From: an uncultured Prevotella sp.
GTDB taxonomy: Bacteria > Bacteroidota > Bacteroidia > Bacteroidales > Bacteroidaceae
NCBI GenBank assembly: GCA_905233245.1
Contig: CAJODK010000006.1
Location: 1 to 56,200, forward strand
Direction of reading: 5' to 3'
DNA length: 56,200 bases
The notes under the pieces are model-generated. The model searched no databases and was not told where the DNA came from. It saw only the letters and a program-made list of their open reading frames with translations. Positions 34,821-43,938 of the stretch are shown piece by piece; position 1 is the first letter of the stretch, and every line of letters starts with the position of its first letter. The translations under genes and the position numbers were made by a program.

Positions 34821-35488
34821 AGTGGTATGAGGCAATAGAGGAACGTGATAGTCTGTACGAGAACTATGACTTCAATATCATACTTATAGAACCCACTGAC
34901 GGTGTAGCGCTCGGAGACGTTGTAGCGATTGCTGATGGAGCGATTGCTGAATCGCAGATAGAGCAGATAGAAGATGATTCCAACCGTAACGCCCCACGTG
35001 ATGCCCACAAGGATGTCAGTGAAGAAGTGCTGACCTAAGTAGAGGCGAGTCCAGCACATGAGAAGTGACCACAAAAACATGGAGCAGGTCATGAGACTAC
35101 TCTTCACGAGGAAGGAGAAGAACGTAGCCAACGCCATCGTGGTAGCTGCATGAGAAGAGAAGAAACTGAAGTCCTTGTTGTGCAGATCGCCAGCTATCTG
35201 AACGAGATACTTGAACTCAGGGTCATTGCAGGGACGAAGGCGTTCGACGAGGGGTTTGGTGACGATAGACGTCAGGCCAGTAGCAAAGAGCACTGCGAAT
35301 ATAGCGCACCCCACGCAGATAGCTATCTGCGACATGCTGTCATGATTCTTGATGACCAGAATGGCAAGTAACACATAGAATGGCACCCACAGCAACGAGT
35401 TAGTGGCCGTGAGGGCCAGATGGTCCAGAAAAGCACTCTGGCTGCCAAAGAAATGGTCTATGAAATATGTATCTACCGAATTAATCAT
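34817..35488 (-). CDS. PAP2-superfamily membrane phosphatase
   Basis: 223 residues, about six transmembrane helices. The three phosphatase motifs are KPLVERLRP, SSHAATTMAL and TRLYLGQHFFTD. Such proteins dephosphorylate undecaprenyl-pyrophosphate or phosphatidylglycerol phosphate. The substrate is not decided here. Four-base overlap with the upstream BatD-BatE gene. Confidence 0.9.
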   Translation of the reverse strand: MINSVDTYFIDHFFGSQSAFLDHLALTATNSLLWVPFYVLLAILVIKNHDSMSQIAICVGCAIFAVLFATGLTSIVTKPLVERLRPCNDPEFKYLVQIAGDLHNKDFSFFSSHAATTMALATFFSFLVKSSLMTCSMFLWSLLMCWTRLYLGQHFFTDILVGITWGVTVGIIFYLLYLRFSNRSISNRYNVSERYTVSGFYKYDIEVIVLVQTITFLYCLIPL

Positions 35489-38019
35489 TTACTTATTATT
35501 TCTATGGTTGAAGTAGGAATCCAGCCCTGACGGCCATCGGAGAGTTTTATGCCAAGCCATTGAGATATGTCATCGTCTGTGATTTGTACAGCTGTACCCT
35601 CGTGAATGACGAAACTGTCAGAAGCTTTCTTCGTAGGCGAAGACTTGACGGTGACCATCTCGGAGATTACCACGCCCTGGTCGCAGGAATGCAGGAATCT
35701 CTCCTGCTGGAAGGCGAAGAGCATAGAGAACAGGAATATCGCTACAAGCAGCATGGAGAGATAGAAAGCCGCCTTCCTCACCACGATGGAGTCCATGAAG
35801 AGATAAGCCAGGAATATCAACAGAGCAAGGGCAAGCGAGACAATGGATATCCACGTCCATGTATTGATGGTAGCACTGAATACCAGCGACTTATACCACT
35901 GCACGAAGAGCACATCGGTATCTACTGGTATGCGGTCAATGGTCTTATTGGTCGTGATATCAATGTTGTGCTGTATGTCCTTATCAGATGGTTTGAGCTT
36001 CTGAGCATGCAGGTAGGACACCATAGCTTGAGGATATTCAGCCATGCGATAATAGGCATTGCCCATATTATAATAGGTCTCTGCTGAGATGCCCTCCTTC
36101 AGGGACTTTTCATATAGCTGAACAGCCTTCTGATACTCGCCGGCACGATAGGCTGCATCAGCGTGTGGCTTAGTCTGGGCGTGCGCTAAATTGATAATTG
36201 AAAATTGAAAATTGAAAATAATAATCAGCAAGATAATGCCAATTCTGTCAGCTATCTTTGTAATAGCCTCTACTGCCTTACCGTAGGTCTTCTGCATATT
36301 TCCCATCCTGTCGCCTGGAGCATAACGAGCGTACTCGCATTCGTCGATAGCTTCAATAAACGAAGTGATGGTATCCTGCTGAATATCTTTCTGCTGCATC
36401 TTCTCCGTAATATTCTCCTTCGAAAGTTGTTCTACTGGCATAGTGAGTTTGTCGCTGACATAATTCCAGAGCGCACGGAGCACCTCGTCATAGAAATCTG
36501 CAGGCTCATTCTTCATCATCAGTTTGTGAGCCTTACGCAGGCGCTTCATCGCCACCTTGTTAGCCTTCTTGCCTCGCATGGCCACCACATCGCTGATAGC
36601 CATAGCACGCTTTCTGAACACTACGCAGAGTGCAATGAATGCTGCCACGATACCTGCTATAATGCCAAGATGGGTGGATGTACCAAAGAATGTGTCAGAG
36701 ATATTCTGCTTCTGATTCTCGCCCAGCATCAGGTCGTGGATGTCATTATCGTTGTAGTTAACGTTAACGTTCCCGTTACCACTTCCTTGTTCCACCTCTA
36801 TCTTGAGTGGTTGCATGGTGAGAGTCTTGTATTGATGAGTCTGGGTGTCGAAATACACAAACTTAGTAGCTGGCAAGGTGTAAGAACCCTTATTGCGAGG
36901 CACGATTAGGATGTCGTATATCATACTGCCCGTCACGCCGTCGGTAGTAAGTTTCGTCTTGTCCGTTATCTTGGCATCATACTTCTCAAAATCCTTAGGT
37001 ACAGCGAGTTCGGGTTGCTTGAGGAGTTTCATATTACCCACACCACTCACCACGAAACGCACATTGACAGGTTCGCCAGCCTTCACCTCCTTCTTGTCCA
37101 ATGAAGAGGTGATAGAGAAATGTCCCACGCCACCAGAGAAGTCTGCCGGCTTCGCTGGCAGAGGCAGTACCTCAATGTCAACACTCGGAGCGCTGATGCT
37201 CTTTTTCACCTCTATGTAACCAGAACCACCATTGAAGAAGGCTTCGAATGGGTCAACGTTAGGATTCTGCTGCATCACGATGCCATTGAACGTAAGACTC
37301 GGAATGGTCAGTTTGCCAGACATCTGAGGAAACATGACATATTGGCTCCACGTAACGCAGTTATACACTCGTCCATTCACACTCTCCTGATGGAAGGTCT
37401 TCTGCTGTGGCAGAGGTATCTCCTGCGTATGGAAGCCCTTCAGGTCTGGCATCTTGCCCTCCAGAGCCGTCAGTTCCACCTGCGTATATACTTTATAGGT
37501 CAGGAGTATCGGCTCCTGTTCATAGACTTTCTGCTTATTCGCCGTAACACGGAGGAAGAGGTCATTGCCAGAGATACGAGCGCCAGCACGATCCACACGG
37601 CGAGACTGCTGCTGATGCTGTCCCCCACCCTGTTGCGCCTGTCCGCTGACTGTTATCTTGATAGCCGACGACACAGCATTGTTACCAGCTACGGTAGCCT
37701 TCGCTGAAGGTATAATGTAAGTACCATTCTTATTGGCCATCAACACATAGGTATAGGTGACGGATGACTGCTGAGAGGTATGGCCGTTGACAAAAGAGAA
37801 ACTCTGCTGCGTACTCGTCGAAGGTCCCATCAGCACTTCAAAGGCATCAGGCACGTTGCCTATGCGGAAGTTCTTGACATCAGTGGTATTCACCACATAT
37901 CGCAACTGAAACTGCTCTCCCACAGCCACTCGTGTAGGCCCTTGCACGGTAATCTTTTGAGCGAGGGCAATCACTGGCATTATTATCGCCAATAATATGT
38001 ATATAGATTTCTTTACCAA
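35485..38019 (-). CDS. BatD-BatE fusion protein
   Basis: 844 residues. Part one (1-595) is BatD: signal peptide, long beta-sandwich repeats, a transmembrane helix near 455 and a cytoplasmic tail. Part two is BatE: a second signal-like hydrophobic stretch IILLIIIFNFQFSIINLAHAQ, TPR repeats (AAYRAGEYQKAVQLYEKSL, TYYNMGNAYYRMAEYPQAMVSY), two transmembrane helices and a C-terminal SH3-like domain (EMVTVKSSPTKKASDSFVIHEGT, LSDGRQGWIP). In Bacteroides these are separate genes. The junction is encoded by a heptamer array at 36188-36222, so an internal cleavage site (AHAQ) may release BatE. Confidence 0.85.
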   Translation of the reverse strand: MVKKSIYILLAIIMPVIALAQKITVQGPTRVAVGEQFQLRYVVNTTDVKNFRIGNVPDAFEVLMGPSTSTQQSFSFVNGHTSQQSSVTYTYVLMANKNGTYIIPSAKATVAGNNAVSSAIKITVSGQAQQGGGQHQQQSRRVDRAGARISGNDLFLRVTANKQKVYEQEPILLTYKVYTQVELTALEGKMPDLKGFHTQEIPLPQQKTFHQESVNGRVYNCVTWSQYVMFPQMSGKLTIPSLTFNGIVMQQNPNVDPFEAFFNGGSGYIEVKKSISAPSVDIEVLPLPAKPADFSGGVGHFSITSSLDKKEVKAGEPVNVRFVVSGVGNMKLLKQPELAVPKDFEKYDAKITDKTKLTTDGVTGSMIYDILIVPRNKGSYTLPATKFVYFDTQTHQYKTLTMQPLKIEVEQGSGNGNVNVNYNDNDIHDLMLGENQKQNISDTFFGTSTHLGIIAGIVAAFIALCVVFRKRAMAISDVVAMRGKKANKVAMKRLRKAHKLMMKNEPADFYDEVLRALWNYVSDKLTMPVEQLSKENITEKMQQKDIQQDTITSFIEAIDECEYARYAPGDRMGNMQKTYGKAVEAITKIADRIGIILLIIIFNFQFSIINLAHAQTKPHADAAYRAGEYQKAVQLYEKSLKEGISAETYYNMGNAYYRMAEYPQAMVSYLHAQKLKPSDKDIQHNIDITTNKTIDRIPVDTDVLFVQWYKSLVFSATINTWTWISIVSLALALLIFLAYLFMDSIVVRKAAFYLSMLLVAIFLFSMLFAFQQERFLHSCDQGVVISEMVTVKSSPTKKASDSFVIHEGTAVQITDDDISQWLGIKLSDGRQGWIPTSTIEIISK
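36188..36222. repeat. heptamer array at the BatD-BatE junction
   Basis: Four copies of TTTTCAA (coding strand) read as IIFNFQFSIIN in the internal signal sequence. Confidence 0.8.
36744..36780. repeat. AACGTT hexamer array within batDE
   Basis: Five to six units read in frame as GNGNVNVNYNDND, just before the BatD transmembrane helix. Confidence 0.65.
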
Positions 38020-39749
38020 TTCTTCTGAACATTTCTGCGTTTAGGCTGACTCATAGCCTTATTGAGACGTTGCTGAGTAGCCTTCTCTTCCTGTATGGCA
38101 GCTTGCAGGAGTTGCTCAGCATTCTCCTTACTCATCTGTTGCTCCTGCTTTTGCTGCTGTTGGTCTTGATTCTTATTATCGTCTTTGTTTTTATCTTCGT
38201 TCTCGTTTTTGTTTTTGTCTTTATTTTTGTCTTTGTTCTTGTCATTATTCTGGTTGTTCTGACCGCCACCACCTTGATTATTCTGATTGTTCTTCTGCTG
38301 ACGCTGACAGAGCACCAGATTGTAGCGCGTCTCATTGTCATGAGGAGTGAGGCGCAGAGCCTGTTTATACATCTCTATGGCAGGTCCATACTGTTGCTGG
38401 CGTTGCATTATCACACCCATATTATGATAGGACATCGCCTTGCGTTGCTTACTCGTCTCAGCTTTTGCTGACTGCTGAAACATCTCCATAGCCATCGAAT
38501 CCTTATTCTGCGCCATCAGAGCACATCCCAGATTGTACATCGCCTGGGTGTTATTCTTATTTGCTGAGAGAGCCTTACGATATTTCACCTCAGCCTTCGA
38601 CGGACTTTCCTGATTATTCTGGTGGAACACCCTATTGCCCTGCCTTATGTAGTGACGGTCCTGAGCATGGATTGAGTTGAAGGTTGAAGGTTGAAAGTTG
38701 AAAGCTATGATTAGCAATCCTATTCCAACGCTACGCTTCTTGAAGATGCGTATCTTACGCAGATATGGGTTCTGAGCCTCAGAGACGAGAACCTCGATGA
38801 TGAGGATTATGATGGCAAGAATGCCAAACCACTGGAACTGTTCGGAATACTCGGAGTAATAGACACTCTCTATGCTGCCTTTCTGCATCTTGCTCAGTTC
38901 GTCATTCAGGCGCTCCTGCGCTGTAGAGGTGTTATCCACATGTATATACGTTCCTCTGCCTGCTGCAGCTATCTCCTGACACATCTGCTCATTGAGAGCC
39001 GTCATTACGGTATTGCCAGTATTATCTGTCAGATATCCACCGCCATACACCGGTATAGGAACTCCCGAACTATTGCCTATGCCAAGGATGAACACTTTGA
39101 AGCCATTGTCGGCGGCTTCCTTGGCGGCCTCCATCGCACCTCCCTCATGGTCTTCTCCATCAGTGATAACAATGATAGCCTTACCGATGTTCTTCTGTTG
39201 CGTAAAACTATTGGCTGCCAGATTGATAGCCTCAGCGATATTGGTACCCTGCGTCTGTATCAGAGACGGTTCGATATTTTGCAGAAACATCTTTGCTGAT
39301 ACGTAGTCACTCGTAATAGGCAGTTGCACGAAAGCATCACCTGCAAAGACTATCATGCCTATCTTATCTTTCGTGAAGTGATCTACGAGATTTTCGATAA
39401 GCAACTTACTCTTGCCCAATCGACTTGGTGCCACATCCTCCGCCAACATAGAGTTAGAAATATCGAGACAGATGATAGCCTCTATACCCTCACGCTTTTC
39501 GTGACTTACCTTTGTGCCCATCTGCGGACGAGCCAGCATGATGATGACAATAGCAAGAGCCAATTGGGTAAGCAGGAATTTCAGCCAGCGTCTCTTGGCC
39601 GAAGCGTCAGGGATAAGTGCCTTGACCAACTGGCGTTCACCCAGTTGGCTAATCTTCTTCCTGCGCTTCCATTCTGCCCATGCCATCAGCAGCACCATAA
39701 AGGGAATTATGGCGAGCAGATAGAGATATGTAGGTGCGTATAGTTGCAT
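38013..39749 (-). CDS. BatB-BatC fusion protein
   Basis: 578 residues. The first 325 are BatB: a basic transmembrane start, and a von Willebrand A domain with MIDAS motif DISNSML and later TDGEDHEGG, ending in a transmembrane helix. The rest is BatC: signal-like GLLIIAFNFQPSTFNSIHAQ, TPR repeats (AMYNLGCALMAQNKDSMAMEMF, AMSYHNMGVIMQRQQQYGPAIEMYKQAL), and a long Lys/Asn/Asp/Gln low-complexity tail. The two are usually separate genes. The junction is encoded by a heptamer array. Overlaps batDE by seven bases. Confidence 0.87.
   Translation of the reverse strand: MQLYAPTYLYLLAIIPFMVLLMAWAEWKRRKKISQLGERQLVKALIPDASAKRRWLKFLLTQLALAIVIIMLARPQMGTKVSHEKREGIEAIICLDISNSMLAEDVAPSRLGKSKLLIENLVDHFTKDKIGMIVFAGDAFVQLPITSDYVSAKMFLQNIEPSLIQTQGTNIAEAINLAANSFTQQKNIGKAIIVITDGEDHEGGAMEAAKEAADNGFKVFILGIGNSSGVPIPVYGGGYLTDNTGNTVMTALNEQMCQEIAAAGRGTYIHVDNTSTAQERLNDELSKMQKGSIESVYYSEYSEQFQWFGILAIIILIIEVLVSEAQNPYLRKIRIFKKRSVGIGLLIIAFNFQPSTFNSIHAQDRHYIRQGNRVFHQNNQESPSKAEVKYRKALSANKNNTQAMYNLGCALMAQNKDSMAMEMFQQSAKAETSKQRKAMSYHNMGVIMQRQQQYGPAIEMYKQALRLTPHDNETRYNLVLCQRQQKNNQNNQGGGGQNNQNNDKNKDKNKDKNKNENEDKNKDDNKNQDQQQQKQEQQMSKENAEQLLQAAIQEEKATQQRLNKAMSQPKRRNVQKNW
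38177..38250. repeat. hexamer low-complexity array in batBC
   Basis: Period-six coding for alternating Lys-Asn and Lys-Asp residues in the BatC tail. Confidence 0.65.
38672..38705. repeat. heptamer array at the BatB-BatC junction
   Basis: Four copies of CTTTCAA/CTTCAAC on the coding strand, read as AFNFQPSTFNS. Confidence 0.8.
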
Positions 39750-39752
39750 TTC

Positions 39753-40715
39753 TTATATCCTTCTAAAGACTGTAAGCCTCAGCAGCGACTCCATCACCAG
39801 AAGCATGATAGCTGCAAGGGCAAAGGGCTGGTAGGCCTCGTATTTCTTGGAGAATTTCTTGATATTGATGCGTGACTTCTCAAGTTTATCAATGTCCTGA
39901 TATATCTGTTGCAGTTCCTTATTGCTGGTAGCCAGATAGAAGTTGCCGTCGCTCGTTGCTGCTATATCCTTGAGAGTCTTTGTATCGAGTTCGTACATGG
40001 AAACACGCTTCGAACCTACGCCGATAGTGTATATTCTGATACCCAGACTCTTAGCTATCTGTGCAGCAGTCAGTGGTGATATGTCACCTACATTGTTGGC
40101 ACCATCGGTCAGGAGTATCACCACCTTGCTCTTTGCCTTGGAATCCTTCAAGCGGGATATGGCATTCGCAAGTCCCATACCAATCGCCGTGCCATCGCTT
40201 ATCAGTCCACGCTCAGCGAGGTCTGGTCGCACACCTTTCAGCAGATTGAGCAGCGAGGCGTGATCTGTCGTCATAGGACATTGTGTGAATGCCTCACCAG
40301 CAAAGATAGTCAGTCCGATATTGTCATTCTGGCGGTCACTGATGAAGTTTGCAGCCACACTCTTCGCTGCCTCTATGCGGTTGGGCCTCAGATCCTCCGT
40401 CAGCATACTGGTAGATATATCCATAGCCAACATTATATCTATACCCTCCACGCTACGGTCATCCCAAGCCTCTTTCGTCTGAGGACGGGCAAGGGCAACA
40501 ACTATAAGGGTGAAGGCTGCCAAGCGGATTATCATTGGCAACTGTATCAGGTGCACTCTAAGACTCACGGGAGCCTTCTCATAACCATAGGCATCACTGA
40601 TGGTCATCGAGGCCTCCATCTTACGTTTGCCACGATTGCGCCATAGCACGTACCATAATATATATGGTATCATCAGCAATAGCAGTAGAAAATATGCCGG
40701 TTGTGAAAATTCCAC
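39753..40715 (-). CDS. batA: BatA, von Willebrand factor A domain membrane protein
   Basis: 320 residues. N-terminal and C-terminal transmembrane helices (YFLLLLLMIPYILWYVLW and PFALAAIMLLVMESLLRL) flank a VWA domain with a complete MIDAS: DISTSM, the Thr in the MTTDHASL region, and LLTDGANN. Bat proteins were linked to aerotolerance in Bacteroides fragilis. It probably interacts with MoxR and BatB at the inner membrane. Confidence 0.93.
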   Translation of the reverse strand: MEFSQPAYFLLLLLMIPYILWYVLWRNRGKRKMEASMTISDAYGYEKAPVSLRVHLIQLPMIIRLAAFTLIVVALARPQTKEAWDDRSVEGIDIMLAMDISTSMLTEDLRPNRIEAAKSVAANFISDRQNDNIGLTIFAGEAFTQCPMTTDHASLLNLLKGVRPDLAERGLISDGTAIGMGLANAISRLKDSKAKSKVVILLTDGANNVGDISPLTAAQIAKSLGIRIYTIGVGSKRVSMYELDTKTLKDIAATSDGNFYLATSNKELQQIYQDIDKLEKSRINIKKFSKKYEAYQPFALAAIMLLVMESLLRLTVFRRI

Positions 40716-40727
40716 TTCTTAACTTCT

Positions 40728-41807
40728 CTAACTTCTTATATCGTATAGTTGCCAGCACACGAACACCACAAGTGCAGTTGCCAGGATTATCATTATTGCT
40801 ATAGCCCACTTCAGTGACAGGCGGATGTGCATAGTCTGACGCTGCTTCTTGGTGATGGTAGGCTCTATGCGCTCAAATGTTGGCGCATTCTCTTGCTTGG
40901 TAGTGTTTATAAAATCTATCGCCGAGACAAGATTGCGGTCGTTCTCACTAATTCCAACTGTGTATTTCGCAAATTTCACAAGATCAGCTGTTTCGAAGAG
41001 ATTTACGAGCTCCTGCATCTTCTCTCCGTCATTCTCCTGCCTCAGTCTCTCTATTATCTCACTGGAGGTCATCTCCATAGCACTGAATCCGAATCGCTCC
41101 TCTATGTACACACGAATAGCATCCGTGAGCTGGGTGTAGTACTCCTTGAAGTTCCCGTTCCCGTTAACATTCTCGTTTTTAAGTTCTTCAATAGAACTAA
41201 GAGCTTTCTGATGTGGAGGTATCTTCTTGACTATCTTCACCTTAAACTCAAAAGGCTTGTCACTCTTCAGTCTTAAGTATGCCAACCAACAGAGCACATA
41301 CAACACTACTGCCAGCAGGCTGTAGAGCAACAGGTCACGCCACTCCTGCCACATAAAAGGATTCTCCTGCACATCCTTCGGACCAAAGAACTGATTGGGA
41401 TGCAGTGTATCCACATCGACGGTCAGAACCTTCAGTGCCAGATTTTTGGTTTCAAGCGTCTTGCCATCTATCTTTACAGGTTGTTTTGGTATGTAGTACA
41501 GCGTATCCTCAAACGATGTCAGCACCAGATGCTGCGTTACCTTGATAAATCCATCGTTGGCGTCTATGGTATCCATCCTTGGCTGCTCCACCACCTCTAC
41601 TCCCGGCGTCACCATTTGCTGAGGCTTCCATTGTGGGAATGTGACTCTTTGTCCTGGCTTCACTGTTGCCGAGATGTGATAGCCCGTCTGCTCACCCACT
41701 AGTATCTGCACCGAGTCAATAGAGGCTTCGACGATGCCCTGTGCGTGTGCCCAATTGACAATTGACAATTGGCAGAAGACTATTATGATTGTAAGCAACT
41801 TCTTCAT
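40728..41807 (-). CDS. Bat-operon membrane protein with signal peptide
   Basis: 359 residues. Signal peptide TIIIVFCQLSIVNWAHAQ, a periplasmic beta-rich region (about 25-150), a transmembrane helix (LLLYSLLAVVLYVLCWLAYLRL), a cytoplasmic helical segment (IRVYIEERFGFSAMEMTSSEIIERL), and a last transmembrane helix. The arrangement resembles DUF4381-like proteins that sit between DUF58 and BatA in these operons. Function unknown. The signal peptide is partly encoded by a heptamer array. Confidence 0.8.
   Translation of the reverse strand: MKKLLTIIIVFCQLSIVNWAHAQGIVEASIDSVQILVGEQTGYHISATVKPGQRVTFPQWKPQQMVTPGVEVVEQPRMDTIDANDGFIKVTQHLVLTSFEDTLYYIPKQPVKIDGKTLETKNLALKVLTVDVDTLHPNQFFGPKDVQENPFMWQEWRDLLLYSLLAVVLYVLCWLAYLRLKSDKPFEFKVKIVKKIPPHQKALSSIEELKNENVNGNGNFKEYYTQLTDAIRVYIEERFGFSAMEMTSSEIIERLRQENDGEKMQELVNLFETADLVKFAKYTVGISENDRNLVSAIDFINTTKQENAPTFERIEPTITKKQRQTMHIRLSLKWAIAIMIILATALVVFVCWQLYDIRS
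41151..41178. repeat. AACGTT/GGGAAC hexamer array in the Bat-operon membrane protein
   Basis: Four to five units read in frame as NENVNGNGN. Confidence 0.6.
41752..41772. repeat. heptamer array in a Bat-operon signal peptide
   Basis: Three copies of CAATTGT/CAATTGG (coding strand), read as CQLSIVNW. Confidence 0.7.
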
Positions 41808-41811
41808 TTTC

Positions 41812-42684
41812 TTATCCCCTCATCGCAAACAAGTGTTGCAGGGTTGTTACGTAATTGCCATCAGTGGCTACACTGACCAAATCTATGGAATTTTTCTGAA
41901 ACATCTGCGTCAGTTCTGCATGACGTTCATGCCAGTAGCGCTCATGGGCCTGACGGAGCGCACTCGACGAAGTGTCTATATACTGTTCATGTCCTGTCTC
42001 AGCATCATGTATGCGCAGTATTCCCACATCAGGCAATCGGCGCATCAGCGGATCATATATCTGTATGCCCACAAGATCATGACGCTGGCAGCATATCTGC
42101 AGGGGTTTCTCAAAATCCTTACGGGTATAGAAATCACTCATCATAAATGCCGTACAATGTCTCTTCTGCGTTCTGCCAAGAAACTCCAACGCAACGCCTA
42201 CATCTGTTTTTCTAGATACAGGAGAGAAACTGAGCATCTCCCTGATGATATATAGTATATGCTTTCTACCCTTCTTGGGCGGAATGTATTTCTCTATACG
42301 GTCAGAGAAGAAAATAACACCTATCTTATCGTTATTCTGTATGGCGGAGAATGCCAGTGTCGCAGCTATCTCAGTAGCCATTTCTGCCTTCGTCTCGCCT
42401 CGCGTGCCAAAATTGAGCGACCCCGACACATCTACCAAGAGCATCACGGTGAGTTCACGTTCCTCTTCAAAGACCTTAACGTATGGACGATGAAAACGGG
42501 CTGTCACATTCCAGTCTATATCGCGCACATCGTCACCATACTGGTATTCCCTCACCTCTGCGAAGGCCATTCCCCTGCCCTTAAAGGCCGAGTGATATTG
42601 ACCAGCAAAGATATTGCTGGACAGTCCTCGAGTCTTTATCTCGATTCTGCGAACTTTTGAGAATATGTCGATGGGCGTGTTCAA
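41812..42684 (-). CDS. DUF58 domain protein
   Basis: 290 residues. The DUF58 signature YQYGDDVRDIDWNVTARF is followed by a VWA-like fold with LLVDVSGSLNFG. DUF58 proteins are encoded next to MoxR ATPases and act with them as cofactors, mechanism unclear. The start is probably TTG at 42684, overlapping the moxR stop as TTGA; no in-frame ATG is nearby. Confidence 0.9.
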   Translation of the reverse strand: MNTPIDIFSKVRRIEIKTRGLSSNIFAGQYHSAFKGRGMAFAEVREYQYGDDVRDIDWNVTARFHRPYVKVFEEERELTVMLLVDVSGSLNFGTRGETKAEMATEIAATLAFSAIQNNDKIGVIFFSDRIEKYIPPKKGRKHILYIIREMLSFSPVSRKTDVGVALEFLGRTQKRHCTAFMMSDFYTRKDFEKPLQICCQRHDLVGIQIYDPLMRRLPDVGILRIHDAETGHEQYIDTSSSALRQAHERYWHERHAELTQMFQKNSIDLVSVATDGNYVTTLQHLFAMRG

Positions 42685-43679
42685 GGCACTTCCACCTTAT
42701 TAATTATCTGACTTATGATATCCTCTGCCGTGATATTGTTTGCCTCTGCCTCGTAAGACAGGCCGATTCGATGACGCATCACGTCGTGTGCTACAGCTCT
42801 GACATCTTCAGGCACAACATAACCTCTATGCTTGATAAAGGCATATGCCCTTGCTGCTTTTGCCAGATTGATGCTGGCACGTGGCGAACAACCGAACGTC
42901 ATCATCGGTGCCAGTTCGCTGAGTCCATACTGCTGAGGATAACGTGTGGCAAAGACCATATCAGCAATGTACTGCTCTATCTTCTCATCGATATACACCT
43001 GACGCACCACCTCGCGGGCCTTTATAATCTCCTCATCGCTTGATACCGGCATTATGTTCGCGCCAATATTGCCACTGACATTCTCTCTGAGTATCTTTTT
43101 CTCTTCCTCTATAGTAGGATAGCCTATGATGACCTTCAACATAAAACGGTCCATCTGTGCCTCTGGCAGGGGGTATGTTCCCTCCTGCTCCACAGGATTC
43201 TGAGTCGCCATTACCATGAATGGTTTAGGCAGAGCCATTGTCTTTTCGCCTATTGTTACCTGATGCTCCTGCATAGCCTCCAGCAGCGCGCTCTGTACTT
43301 TCGCTGGTGCACGGTTTATCTCGTCGGCAAGCACAAAATTGGCGAATACTGGGCCTTTCTTTATCTGAAAGGTCTTATCCTTCTGCGAGTATATCATAGT
43401 ACCTACCACATCGGCAGGCAGAAGGTCAGGCGTAAACTGTATTCTGCTAAACTTGCCATCAATGAGTCTTGCCAGCGTATTGATTGCCAGTGTCTTTGCC
43501 AGACCTGGCATACCTTCCAACAGTATATGTCCATCGCTCAGCAGTCCGATGAGCAGGGATTCCACCAGATGTTTCTGCCCCACGATGACACGATTCATGC
43601 CAGTCTGCAGGTTTGTTACGAAATTGCTGTGCTGTTCTATCAGCACATTCAGTTCTCTTATATCTACTGTTTCTGCCAT
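42681..43679 (-). CDS. moxR: MoxR family AAA+ ATPase
   Basis: 332 residues. Walker A EGMPGLAKT, Walker B FVLADEINRAPAKVQSALLEAMQE, sensor ATQNPVEQEGTYPLPEAQMDRF and the C-terminal lid. A chaperone-like ATPase that works with the VWA proteins of the operon. First gene of an 11 kb unit. Confidence 0.95.
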   Translation of the reverse strand: MAETVDIRELNVLIEQHSNFVTNLQTGMNRVIVGQKHLVESLLIGLLSDGHILLEGMPGLAKTLAINTLARLIDGKFSRIQFTPDLLPADVVGTMIYSQKDKTFQIKKGPVFANFVLADEINRAPAKVQSALLEAMQEHQVTIGEKTMALPKPFMVMATQNPVEQEGTYPLPEAQMDRFMLKVIIGYPTIEEEKKILRENVSGNIGANIMPVSSDEEIIKAREVVRQVYIDEKIEQYIADMVFATRYPQQYGLSELAPMMTFGCSPRASINLAKAARAYAFIKHRGYVVPEDVRAVAHDVMRHRIGLSYEAEANNITAEDIISQIINKVEVP

Positions 43680-43709
43680 ATCTCTTTGTTTTTTCTGTTA
43701 ACTAAAGCA

Positions 43710-43740
43710 CAAAGTTAGTCAAAATCTGCGATTCCACAAA
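43710..43740 (-). promoter_or_regulatory. promoter of the Bat operon
   Basis: -7 TAACTTTG at 43710-43717 and TTTG at 43737-43740, 19 bases apart. Confidence 0.65.
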
Positions 43741-43782
43741 AAATTTTAAGGTTAATAAACGTACTGCAACATTTTGTAAAAG

Positions 43783-43938
43783 CTAACTACGTTTCTTCAT
43801 TTCTTCCTCTATGGCATCATTATAGCCAGTCAAGGCCGCAAAAGGTGCGAACTGCGCTGCCCTCTGCATCATCGTCATACGTGGATACTTCTTGGATACG
43901 TGATGAGAATGATTTATTATATCATCATAGCCATTCAT
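43783..43938 (-). CDS. YolD-like small protein
   Basis: 51 residues, found by reading the frame upstream of the Bat promoter. The segments YDDIINHSHHVSKKYPRM, RAAQFAPFAALTGY and a terminal acidic-then-basic helix match the YolD-like family, which is typically encoded next to Y-family polymerases of the UmuC type. Its ATG overlaps the polymerase stop (ATGA), so it is translated with it. It probably assists or regulates the polymerase (inference). Confidence 0.85.
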   Translation of the reverse strand: MNGYDDIINHSHHVSKKYPRMTMMQRAAQFAPFAALTGYNDAIEEEMKKRS

